Below, in pieces: positions 1 to 6,027 of a DNA stretch of 9,328 nt. This stretch comes from Firmicutes bacterium CAG:555 (GTDB lineage: Bacteria > Bacillota > Clostridia > Oscillospirales > Oscillospiraceae). Under the pieces are notes generated by a model, which did no database searches, had not been told where the DNA came from, and saw nothing but the letters and a program-made list of their open reading frames with translations. The stretch lies in NCBI GenBank assembly GCA_000431075.1, contig HF986873.1, positions 1 through 9,328 on the forward strand, written 5' to 3'. The position numbers were made by a program, and so were the translations under genes. The first letter of the stretch is position 1. Every line of letters starts with the position of its first letter.

Positions 1-808
1 CGGTCGTGCCGCAGCAGCCGCCGAAGATGGCGACGCCTGCTTTGAGAAACTCGGGAACAAGCTCCACGAACTGCTCGGGCGGGCAGTTATACACGGTCTT
101 GCCGTCAACTATCTCGGGCATGCCTGCGTTGGGCTTGACGATAAGCGGCACACGGGAAAATTCACGCAGGCGCTTTATCTGCGGCAGCATTTCGGCCGGG
201 CCTGCCGAGCAGTTTAGGCCGAATGCGTCGATGCCCATGCCCTGCAAAACGGTCAGGGCGGCGGTGATATCCGTGCCGGAGAGGCTGCGGCCGTTTTCGT
301 CGCAGGTGAAGGTCACGAAAATGGGTTTATCGCTGACACTGCGCACGGCAAGGACTGCCGCTCTGGCGTCCGAGAGCGTCATCATCGTCTCGATGACGAA
401 AAGATCGACGCCCGCCTGCTCAAGGCCTGCGGCCTGCTCGGTGTAGATATCCACAAGCTCCTCGAACGAAGCCTCGCCCAGAGGCGAGAGGAACAGACCG
501 GTCGGGGAAATGTCACCGGCGACAAAGGCCCTGCCGTCGGCGGCTTTCTGCGAAAGCGCCGCTAAACGGCGGTTGTAGTCGGCGGTCTTGTTGAAAATGC
601 CGTGCTCTTCCAATTTGCGGCGGTTTGCGCCGAAGCTCGGCGAGTACAGGACATTGCTTCCGGCTTTGACATAGCCTTTCTGGATGCCGATGATGCTGTC
701 GGGGTTCTCGAGCACCCACTGCTCGGCGCTGACATCGCCCTTGTAGCCGCATTTTTGAAGCTCGGTGCCGGTCGCACCGTCAAGAATGAGCGGAAAGCGG
801 ATCTGCAT
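1..808 (-). CDS. Homocysteine S-methyltransferase domain protein (MetH N-terminal module or stand-alone), 3' end outside window
   Basis: The first 269 residues are visible and the gene continues past the left edge. The fold is the zinc-dependent homocysteine methyltransferase barrel, which transfers a methyl group to homocysteine to make methionine in the cytosol. Seen: an N-terminal LDGATGTELQ strand, SFGANRRKL near 58-66, GLNCSAGP with Cys200, and GGCCGTT with Cys265-Cys266. Cys200, Cys265 and Cys266 match the three zinc ligands of the MetH/BHMT family. The ATG at 808 is preceded by GGAGG (820-816) with 7-nt spacing and lies 2 nt after the RACo-like stop, so the two genes are one operon and probably translationally coupled. 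The domain is nearly complete at the edge. It could end near 300 residues or continue into the pterin, cap and B12 domains of a full MetH, which cannot be decided here. Domain identity is secure. Confidence 0.93.
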   Translation of the reverse strand, partial: MQIRFPLILDGATGTELQKCGYKGDVSAEQWVLENPDSIIGIQKGYVKAGSNVLYSPSFGANRRKLEEHGIFNKTADYNRRLAALSQKAADGRAFVAGDISPTGLFLSPLGEASFEELVDIYTEQAAGLEQAGVDLFVIETMMTLSDARAAVLAVRSVSDKPIFVTFTCDENGRSLSGTDITAALTVLQGMGIDAFGLNCSAGPAEMLPQIKRLREFSRVPLIVKPNAGMPEIVDGKTVYNCPPEQFVELVPEFLKAGVAIFGGCCGTT

Positions 809-810
809 GA

Positions 811-2319
811 TTAGTCCTCCGTAATATCAAAAGTCATGTTGTCCGTGAACGCCTCGGTGAATTCCCGCAGGCCGGACAGCTCGATGTATTCGCATTTTTC
901 GGCGCATGAGCGCAGCTCACGGCGGCACTCGGGATCGACCGCCGCCATGGACGCACCGGCAAGCGAGGTGTTGCCGAGGCAGTGCAAGCGCTCCGGCGAA
1001 ATTTCCGGCAGCATGCCGAGCGTCATGGCGCTTTTGGGGTCGATGTAATTGCCGAAGCCGCCGGCAAGGCAGACCCTTGAAAGGTCGCCGGCCTTTATCC
1101 CGTGCCGGGCAAGCAGCACCTCAACACCGCCGGCAACGGCGGCCTTTGCAAGCTGGAGACTGCGCACATCGGCGGCGGTGAGGTACACGCTTTCCGTAAG
1201 ATGAAACACGCCGTTACCCTGCCCGTCCGGGCGGATGTACCGCCGCAGGCTCCCGGGCGCAAGCTCCGGCGGAAGCAGTCTGCCGCCGTTATCGATGCAG
1301 CCGAGCTTAAGCAGCGTGGCGGCAAGGTCGATGAGCCCGGAGCCGCAGATGCCGACAGGCTCGACTGCGCCTATGACATCGTACAAAAAGCCACGGTCAT
1401 AGCGCACATGGCTGACGGCGCCGCTAAGCGCCGGCATGCCGCAGCTTATGCCCGCACCCTCGAATGCGGGGCCGGAGGCGACGGCACAGCAGGAGACCCT
1501 GCCCCCGCTCACGAGCGCCATTTCTCCGTTCGTGCCGATATCCAAAAACAGCGAGCTTCCCCCGGCGGAACACAGATCGGACGCAAGCAGTCCCGCCGTG
1601 ATATCGCCGCCGACATATCCGGCAACGCACGGGGCGTAGCTTAGCTCGGCTCCGAGAAGCGTATCGCCCGTGGGGGCTTCAAAAAGCGTCACGGGCTTAA
1701 AGGGCGCCGTGGCGATAGAGCGCACGGGCAAGCCCGCAAAAATGTGCTGCATGACGGTGTTTCCCGCAAGGAAAACGCTGCGCAGTTCGGCTTTATCCCT
1801 GCCGCAGTCGGCGAGGGCGTCGAGTATCAGCTCCTCGGTCTGGCGGCGGACGAGCGCCGACAGCTCGTGCAGGCCGTCCGGCTCATCCATGGTGTAGCGG
1901 ATGCGGCTGATGACATCGCCGCCGTAGGCCGCCTGAGCGTTCCATGCGCTGAGCGTTCTGAGCTCCGCCGCATTTTCAAGGTCGTAAATGCGCACGGCAA
2001 CGGTGGTCGTGCCGAGGTCAACGGCGGCGGCTATGCCGCTTTGCGCCGCCTTGGGAGCGGCAATGCTCACGGTGTCGGTGAGTATCGCACCGGCGGCGGC
2101 TTCGGGAAGCTCGACGGTGTCGCCGTCCGTGGGGATGACCTTGCACGCAAGGCGCTGCACGCCGTTTATTTTCACCCGGCACTTGCCGCATTTGCCCCTG
2201 CCGCCGCAGGCAGCGGGAACGGAGAAGCCCGCTTTGCGCAAAGCCGCCAGCAGCGTTTCGTTATCGTTTACCTGCACGGTATGCACTTTGCCGCCGCAGC
2301 TGACTTCGATGCTTGACAC
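811..2319 (-). CDS. RACo/RamA-like reductive activator of corrinoid proteins (2Fe-2S plus ASKHA/DUF4445)
   Basis: This 502-aa cytosolic protein probably reduces inactive Co(II) corrinoid to Co(I) at the expense of ATP. Residues 1-70 form a plant-type ferredoxin domain with Cys38, Cys44, Cys47 and Cys59 (C-x5-C-x2-C-x11-C), the 2Fe-2S pattern of RACo. From about 97 onward is the ASKHA ATPase-like region: VDLGTTTVAV (100-109), AGNTVMQH (185-192), LDIGTNGEMAL (259-269), GPAFEGAGISCG (283-294), ICGSGLIDL (324-332) and LAGGFGNYIDP (418-428). It is shorter than the roughly 600-residue RACo proteins, with little between the ferredoxin and ASKHA parts. The start is GTG at 2319, preceded by AAGGAGG (2333-2327) with 7-nt spacing. 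It is the first gene of the minus operon. The client could be the B12 domain of the divergent fusion or a MetH encoded to the left. Family is firm; client is inferred. Confidence 0.92.
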   Translation of the reverse strand: MSSIEVSCGGKVHTVQVNDNETLLAALRKAGFSVPAACGGRGKCGKCRVKINGVQRLACKVIPTDGDTVELPEAAAGAILTDTVSIAAPKAAQSGIAAAVDLGTTTVAVRIYDLENAAELRTLSAWNAQAAYGGDVISRIRYTMDEPDGLHELSALVRRQTEELILDALADCGRDKAELRSVFLAGNTVMQHIFAGLPVRSIATAPFKPVTLFEAPTGDTLLGAELSYAPCVAGYVGGDITAGLLASDLCSAGGSSLFLDIGTNGEMALVSGGRVSCCAVASGPAFEGAGISCGMPALSGAVSHVRYDRGFLYDVIGAVEPVGICGSGLIDLAATLLKLGCIDNGGRLLPPELAPGSLRRYIRPDGQGNGVFHLTESVYLTAADVRSLQLAKAAVAGGVEVLLARHGIKAGDLSRVCLAGGFGNYIDPKSAMTLGMLPEISPERLHCLGNTSLAGASMAAVDPECRRELRSCAEKCEYIELSGLREFTEAFTDNMTFDITED

Positions 2320-2341
2320 GGACTTTCCTCCTTAATATAAT
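2313..2341 (+). promoter_or_regulatory. Consensus sigma-A promoter for the DUF2284/methyltransferase operon
   Basis: TTGACA at 2313-2318 and TATAAT at 2336-2341 are separated by exactly 17 bp, a perfect match to the housekeeping consensus. Transcription would start near 2348, giving a leader of about 52 nt before the ATG at 2401. The -35 box overlaps the GTG start codon of the opposite-strand gene (2317-2319), so the promoter reaches into that coding region. A perfect palindrome (2335-2351) covers the -10 box. Confidence 0.82.
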
Positions 2342-2351
2342 GTCATTATAT
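2335..2351. promoter_or_regulatory. 17-bp AT-rich perfect palindrome over the plus -10 box and both predicted starts
   Basis: ATATAATG (2335-2342), a central T and CATTATAT (2344-2351) are perfect inverted arms. The element covers the plus-strand -10 and the predicted start points of both transcripts, a good place for a repressor. AT-rich promoter DNA with TATAAT on both strands is partly symmetrical anyway, so a functional role is uncertain. Confidence 0.4.
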
Positions 2352-2355
2352 CTTT

Positions 2356-2387
2356 ATTATATAAGCAGTCATCGACTGCTTTGTCAA
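2356..2387 (-). promoter_or_regulatory. Promoter for the RACo-like operon with an over-long spacer
   Basis: On the minus strand TTGACA (2387-2382) is followed after 20 bp by TATAAT (2361-2356). The usual optimum is 17 bp. A weaker -10, TATATA (2363-2358), gives an 18-bp spacer. With the 20-bp reading, the start falls near 2349 and the leader is about 30 nt. The spacer is almost wholly an inverted repeat. This promoter faces the plus-strand promoter, so polymerase can hardly occupy both at once. A third possibility is TATAAT at 2350-2345 with a poor -35. Confidence 0.65.
2363..2381. promoter_or_regulatory. 19-bp perfect dyad between -35 and -10 of the minus promoter, candidate operator
   Basis: AAGCAGTC (2363-2370), a 3-bp centre and GACTGCTT (2374-2381) form a perfect inverted repeat. 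Its centre (2372) almost coincides with the middle of the 20-bp spacer of the minus promoter. MerR-family activators bind dyads in 19-20-bp spacers and untwist the DNA, so this may be such an operator. It also lies in the leader of the plus transcript, where the RNA could form an 8-bp stem just before the ribosome binding site at 2386-2391. No regulator gene is in the window. Confidence 0.55.
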
Positions 2388-2400
2388 GAGGTACGACAGT

Positions 2401-2967
2401 ATGACACGGCTGATGACCCTTGCGGCGGAAAACGGCTTTTCGCATTACGCTGCGGCGAATATGGAGGCGTTCACCCCGAGAGCCGATGTGCGGGATATGT
2501 GCAGGCAAAACCGCTGCGGAAGATACGGCGCAAGCTGGGCGTGTCCCCCGGGCTGCGCAACGCTCGAGCAGGCGATCACGGATATCGGCTGCTGCAAAAG
2601 CGGCATACTCGTGCAGACGACAGGCAGGCTTACCGACGAGTTTGATTATGACGGTATGCAGGAGATATCCCGCCGCCACAAGAAAAGCTTTGAAAGCTTC
2701 GTCCGCCAGGCGAGGATGCTCTACCCCGACTGCCTTGCGCTGACGGCGGGCACCTGCACCGTTTGCGCAAAATGCACCTATCCCACGAAGCCCTGCCGCT
2801 TCCCGAAAAAGCGGCTTTCGTCCATGGAGGCCTACGGCCTTTGGGTCAGCGACATTTGCCGCCGCTCGGGGCTTGAGTATAATTACGGCAGGCTCACCAT
2901 GACATACACATCCTGCGTTCTACTAAGGAGTGACCGATATGCAGACTGCAAAGGAAATTTTTCTTGA
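2401..2967 (+). CDS. DUF2284 cysteine-rich predicted metal/Fe-S-binding protein
   Basis: This 188-aa soluble protein has 14 cysteines in two groups. The first is Cys34, Cys39, Cys48 and Cys52, around CGRYGASWACPPGC. The second is Cys119, Cys122, Cys125 and Cys132 (C-x2-C-x2-C-x6-C), a ferredoxin-like 4Fe-4S pattern inside GTCTVCAKCTYPTKPC. This is the layout of the DUF2284 family, predicted to bind metal and often found near corrinoid methyltransferases; its biochemical role is not established to my knowledge. The ATG at 2401 follows AAGAGG (2386-2391) with 9-nt spacing. It is the first gene of the plus operon, and its last 29 nt overlap the next gene. An electron-transfer or maturation role for the neighbouring corrinoid protein is inference. 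Family assignment is fairly sure. Confidence 0.85.
   Translation: MTRLMTLAAENGFSHYAAANMEAFTPRADVRDMCRQNRCGRYGASWACPPGCATLEQAITDIGCCKSGILVQTTGRLTDEFDYDGMQEISRRHKKSFESFVRQARMLYPDCLALTAGTCTVCAKCTYPTKPCRFPKKRLSSMEAYGLWVSDICRRSGLEYNYGRLTMTYTSCVLLRSDRYADCKGNFS
2925..2930 (+). promoter_or_regulatory. Ribosome binding site that fixes the start of the methyltransferase fusion
   Basis: AAGGAG sits 8 nt before the ATG at 2939. An in-frame GTG at 2930 begins on the last base of this site and so cannot be its start. The site lies inside the end of the DUF2284 reading frame, which suggests coupled translation. Confidence 0.8.
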
Positions 2968-4663
2968 ATTGCTGAAGCCCGACGGCAGGCCCGAAAGGAT
3001 ATTAAAGCAGTACGAGGCGCTGCACATGTGTCTGTACGACCCGATAAATGTCTATCTGCGCGGCAACCGCAAGCGCGGCTCGGTGTCAAAAGACCGCTGG
3101 GGCACGACCATAAGCTTCCCGGAGGATGCCCCGGGCGCAACGCCGCTGCACGGCGACGGGCTCACCGTCTGTCCGGATATCACCCGCTGGCGTGAATTTG
3201 TCCACGCCCCCGATATCGCCGCAAACTGCACCGAGGGCTGGGCGGAGTGCCGGGCCAAGGCGAGAGCCGCCGCAGGCGATGAGCAGCTCGTTGCCGGCTT
3301 CATGGGCACGGGCATTTTCGAGCAGTGCCACTTCCTCATGGGCTTTGAAAACACGCTCACGGCGCTGTACGAGCATCCCGACGAGATGCATGAGCTTATA
3401 GAATACATCACCCGGTACCGCCTTGAATATGTGCGGCTTCTTATCGACAACCTTCAGCCGGATGTCATCTTCTCGCACGACGACTGGGGCACAAAGACCG
3501 CACTTTTCATGAAGCCGGATATGTGGCGTGAGTTCTTCAAGGAGCCGTACCGCCGCTTCTACGGCTACATTCGCTCCCGAGGCTGCATCGCCGTCCACCA
3601 CGGCGACGCATACCTTGCCGACATCGTCGATGACATGGCCGAGATCGGTATTCAGGTCTGGCAGGGCACGCTGCCGGAGAACAACATCCCCGCATTGCAG
3701 AAGCATCTCAAGGGCAGACTCGTTTTAATGGGCGGCATGGGCGCCGCCATCGACAGAGCCGATGCCACGCCCGAGGAGATAACCGCCTACGCCGATAAAA
3801 CGCTGCGTGACTGCTGCCCGGGCGGACACTTTATTCCGTCTATCACCTACGGCTTGCCCGGCGCCGTGTATCCGCATATAGACCGGTACATCGACCGTGC
3901 GATAGACGACTACAACGCAAAGCTGCACATGCCGCATTTCGACCTGCCGGAGGTACCCCGCCGCAAGCTTGACGGTGCGGTCAAGACCGCCGCAGCCGAG
4001 ACTAAGACCGAGGAGGCCGGGGGCGATATCCTCACGAGGATAGCATCAGCCATCAAGCGGGGTCAGCAGAAAAAGCTGCTGGCGCTCATAGACGAGGCGC
4101 TTAATGACGGCGTGGACGCTCAGGACATTCTCTCGGGCGGACTCGTCGTCGGCATGAACGAATTGGGCGAGGATTTCTCGGCAAACAGGGCCTTCGTTCC
4201 CGAAATGCTCATTGCCGCACGGTGCATGGCCGCCGCCACCGCCGTACTCAAGCCGCACATGGTGTCCGAGGACGGAAGCAGCCGCTCCATTGGCTCTGCC
4301 TGCATCGGCACGGTGCTGGGCGACCTGCACGATATCGGCAAGAATCTCGTCAAGATAATGTTCGAGGGCAGCGGCATCGAGGTGTACGATCTCGGGGCCG
4401 ATGTCCCGCCGGAGAAATTCATTCAGACGGCAAAGGAGCATAACTGCAACATTATCGCCTGCTCGTCCCTGCTCACGACAACGATGCAGGAGATGCGGCA
4501 GATAGTGGAGCTTGCAAAACAGGCCGGCATCCGTGACACGACGACCATCATGGTCGGCGGAGCGCCCATCAGCCAGAGCTTCTGCGACGAGATAGGCGCA
4601 GATATCTACACGCCGGACGCAGCCTCCGCCGCCCGTGCCGCCGTGAAGGTACTCACCGCCTGA
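2939..4663 (+). CDS. Corrinoid methyltransferase fusion: URO-D-fold methyltransferase plus B12-binding domain (CmuA-like order)
   Basis: This 574-aa protein joins two parts that are usually separate. Residues 1-330 are a uroporphyrinogen-decarboxylase-fold methyltransferase related to MtaA/MtbA/CmuA: DRWGTTISF (52-60), SHDDWGTKTALF (179-190), a His220-His221-Gly-Asp223 segment and GGHFIPSITYG (295-305). A charged linker (331-362) leads to the helical cap (363-442, with FVPEMLIAARCM). The Rossmann B12 domain has DLHDIG (462-467), with His464 as expected cobalt ligand, SSLL at 509-512 and VGG at 539-541. It probably moves a methyl group between an unknown substrate and its own cobalamin. Two features differ from thiol-activating MtaA: the H-x-C zinc motif reads H-G-D (221-223), and the later ligand cysteine is absent from the 300-305 segment. 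It is not HemE, because the B12 domain and the sequence do not fit. Architecture is firm; substrate unknown. Confidence 0.92.
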   Translation: MQTAKEIFLELLKPDGRPERILKQYEALHMCLYDPINVYLRGNRKRGSVSKDRWGTTISFPEDAPGATPLHGDGLTVCPDITRWREFVHAPDIAANCTEGWAECRAKARAAAGDEQLVAGFMGTGIFEQCHFLMGFENTLTALYEHPDEMHELIEYITRYRLEYVRLLIDNLQPDVIFSHDDWGTKTALFMKPDMWREFFKEPYRRFYGYIRSRGCIAVHHGDAYLADIVDDMAEIGIQVWQGTLPENNIPALQKHLKGRLVLMGGMGAAIDRADATPEEITAYADKTLRDCCPGGHFIPSITYGLPGAVYPHIDRYIDRAIDDYNAKLHMPHFDLPEVPRRKLDGAVKTAAAETKTEEAGGDILTRIASAIKRGQQKKLLALIDEALNDGVDAQDILSGGLVVGMNELGEDFSANRAFVPEMLIAARCMAAATAVLKPHMVSEDGSSRSIGSACIGTVLGDLHDIGKNLVKIMFEGSGIEVYDLGADVPPEKFIQTAKEHNCNIIACSSLLTTTMQEMRQIVELAKQAGIRDTTTIMVGGAPISQSFCDEIGADIYTPDAASAARAAVKVLTA

Positions 4664-4670
4664 ACACCTG

Positions 4671-4695
4671 CCCCTGCGGCTTTTTACCGCAGGGG
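4671..4695 (+). terminator. Hairpin after the methyltransferase operon, probable terminator or 3' stabiliser
   Basis: CCCCTGCGG (4671-4679) pairs with CCGCAGGGG (4687-4695) around a 7-nt T-rich loop, starting 8 nt after the stop codon. No clean T tract follows, only TTCCCATTT, so it may be a weak or factor-assisted terminator or protect the mRNA end. The rest of the 161-bp gap up to 4824 holds a promoter and nothing else recognised. Confidence 0.55.
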
Positions 4696-4761
4696 TTCCC
4701 ATTTGTGCGAAGTATCGCCGGTTTTCGCAATTTTTGTTCATATTGTGAAGGCCGAATCCTG

Positions 4762-4790
4762 TTGTTTTTTGCCTGACAATGCGATAAAAT
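4762..4790 (+). promoter_or_regulatory. Sigma-A promoter for the trigger-factor-like/M16C operon
   Basis: TTGTTT (4762-4767) and TAAAAT (4785-4790) are spaced 17 bp apart. Transcription would begin near 4797, about 28 nt before the ATG at 4825. An upstream in-frame ATG at 4789 overlaps the -10 box and would not be transcribed from here. Confidence 0.6.
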
Positions 4791-4824
4791 GAGGGCACAG
4801 TACGGTTATGGAAAGGACTGCGTT

Positions 4825-5694
4825 ATGAAAGGATATGTGACGAGGCTGTGTGACATTGACAGCATCGGGATACCCGACGAAATGCTTGAGGTGCACATCG
4901 ATAAAGAGCGTATCGAGAAACAGATCGCCGCCCTGTCGCTGCGCTATGCAAACGAGATTAGCTGCATCATCTGCGCCCGGGGCGATATCGTCCGCTGCAA
5001 GGCGGACGAGGCAAGCTACCCCGATAAGAGAACGATAATTCTGTTCACCGGCGCTTCCCTCCCCGCCGCCGAGGAGGCCGCAAACGCCGCCATCGGCAAA
5101 AAGCTCGGCGAAAGCTTTAAGACCGAGCTTGCCGGAAAGAGCGTGGAGCTGACGGTTTTGAAGATCACCCGCCGCATGCCGGTCGAGGTCACGGATGAGC
5201 TCATTGCCTCCATGGGCATTGACGGCGTCACCACCGTTGACGGCTACCGGGCGTATCTCACGGCAAAGGCGACCGAGGATGCTAACCTTGAAAACAGCAA
5301 GGCCGTCATGCGCTATCTCATGGACGAGCTGATAAACGGCAGCGAGTTTGAGTATGACGAGCAGGCGATGAAAGCCGCCGTCGAGCAGGCCAAGGCCGAT
5401 TACGCCGCCATGCCCGATGAGGGCTACGCTTTCACCGACGAGGAGATAGAGCAGTCCGTTGTGTATAACTGCAAGCAGGGCTGGGCGGCCGAGGAGTTTT
5501 GCAGACAGCACGGCATCGAGATAGACGAGCAGGCCGTCAGGCAGCAGGCCGGGCAGCTCGGTCAGATGATGGAGCTCATGGGCGAGACCGTTCCCGATGA
5601 AGCGGAGCTTCTTGACATGGCCCGCTCGGAGGAGTGCCTCAATCCGCTGTTTGAGCACATAAACGATATGATAACCCGGAAGATCGGAGGTTAA
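4825..5694 (+). CDS. Trigger-factor-like protein without the ribosome-binding domain
   Basis: This 289-aa protein has no signal peptide or membrane segment. Residues 45-118 resemble a divergent trigger-factor PPIase (FKBP-type) domain: CARGDIVRCKA near 50-60, then IGKKLGESFKTELAGKSVELTVLKITRRMP (90-119), the usual strand pattern before the C-terminal domain. Residues 119-289 (VEVTDELIASMGI, then YRAYLTAKATEDA and long acidic helices) match the helical substrate-binding arms of trigger factor. The N-terminal ribosome-docking domain with its GFRxGK loop is missing; full trigger factor is about 430 residues. The ATG at 4825 has AAAGGA (4812-4817) with 7-nt spacing and fits the promoter. It is the first gene of its operon, 4 nt before the thioredoxin-like gene. 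It probably acts as a cytosolic chaperone away from the ribosome. Isomerase activity is doubtful. Confidence 0.75.
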   Translation: MKGYVTRLCDIDSIGIPDEMLEVHIDKERIEKQIAALSLRYANEISCIICARGDIVRCKADEASYPDKRTIILFTGASLPAAEEAANAAIGKKLGESFKTELAGKSVELTVLKITRRMPVEVTDELIASMGIDGVTTVDGYRAYLTAKATEDANLENSKAVMRYLMDELINGSEFEYDEQAMKAAVEQAKADYAAMPDEGYAFTDEEIEQSVVYNCKQGWAAEEFCRQHGIEIDEQAVRQQAGQLGQMMELMGETVPDEAELLDMARSEECLNPLFEHINDMITRKIGG

Positions 5695-5698
5695 GGGC

Positions 5699-6013
5699 AT
5701 GGTAAGAGAGCTTAAAGAAAACCGGTGGAAGGAATTTTCCAAGGCAGAATATGCCGTCATCGACTGCTACGGCGAAAACAGCTTTGCCTGCGTACAGCTT
5801 GCGCCGATCTTCGATGCTGCCGCCGACGAGCTTTCGGGCGTGTCCTTCGGCAGAATAAACATTTCGCTTTACCCCGAGATCGCCGACACCTACGGCATAG
5901 ACGCAATGCCCACGCTGCTGTTTTTCCGTAACGGCGAGCTTGTAAACCGAGTGGCCGGCAGCATGGAGAGCGAGGACCTTTTCGGCGAGCTGTCCAGGCT
6001 TTTGTATGAATAA
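5699..6013 (+). CDS. Thioredoxin-like protein with degenerate SxxC active site
   Basis: This 104-aa protein has the length and outline of a thioredoxin: VIDCYGENSFACVQLAP (20-36), then YGIDAMPTLLFFRNGEL, whose Met-Pro-Thr is the cis-proline loop. Aligned by eye to the standard DFWAEWCGPCKMIAP segment, the active-site WCGPC becomes NSFAC. The N-terminal nucleophile is Ser28 and only Cys31 remains. Another cysteine, Cys23, stands where thioredoxins have Phe. A dithiol reductase cycle is therefore unlikely. Binding, monothiol or scaffold roles are possible, or a disulfide with Cys23. The start is ATG 5699, preceded by GGAGG (5686-5690) with 8-nt spacing inside the end of the trigger-factor-like gene. 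The 4-nt gap suggests coupled expression. Fold assignment is good; function is open. Confidence 0.82.
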   Translation: MVRELKENRWKEFSKAEYAVIDCYGENSFACVQLAPIFDAAADELSGVSFGRINISLYPEIADTYGIDAMPTLLFFRNGELVNRVAGSMESEDLFGELSRLLYE

Positions 6014-6020
6014 GAGGAGA
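6013..6020 (+). promoter_or_regulatory. Strong ribosome binding site ahead of a frame with no normal start codon
   Basis: AGAGGAGA begins on the last base of the thioredoxin-like stop codon and is 7 nt before ACG at 6028. No ATG, GTG or TTG occurs in the downstream frame, so this site either serves the ACG or is left over from a lost ATG. Confidence 0.6.
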
Positions 6021-6027
6021 CACAAAA

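Noticed and set aside
6..446. Plus-strand open frame at the left edge
   Set aside because: It is a shadow of the homocysteine methyltransferase gene, which is clear on the minus strand with its zinc cysteines.
2320..2400. Cobalamin or SAM riboswitch or T-box controlling the B12/methionine genes
   Set aside because: The leaders are only about 30 and 52 nt and show no B12-box or SAM-box pattern.
2930..2938. GTG start for the methyltransferase fusion
   Set aside because: The GTG begins on the last base of the AAGGAG ribosome binding site, and ATG 2939 is correctly spaced.
2939..3928. True uroporphyrinogen decarboxylase (HemE)
   Set aside because: The HemE N-terminal substrate motif is missing, a B12 domain is fused, and the neighbours are corrinoid genes.
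4789..4824. Upstream in-frame ATG that would extend the trigger-factor-like protein by 12 residues
   Set aside because: It overlaps the -10 box and has no ribosome binding site, while ATG 4825 has AAAGGA at 7 nt.
4738..5760. Long antisense open frame of about 340 codons opposite the trigger-factor-like gene
   Set aside because: It mirrors codon-biased coding on the other strand, covers a promoter and two recognised genes, and has no recognisable domain or ribosome binding site.
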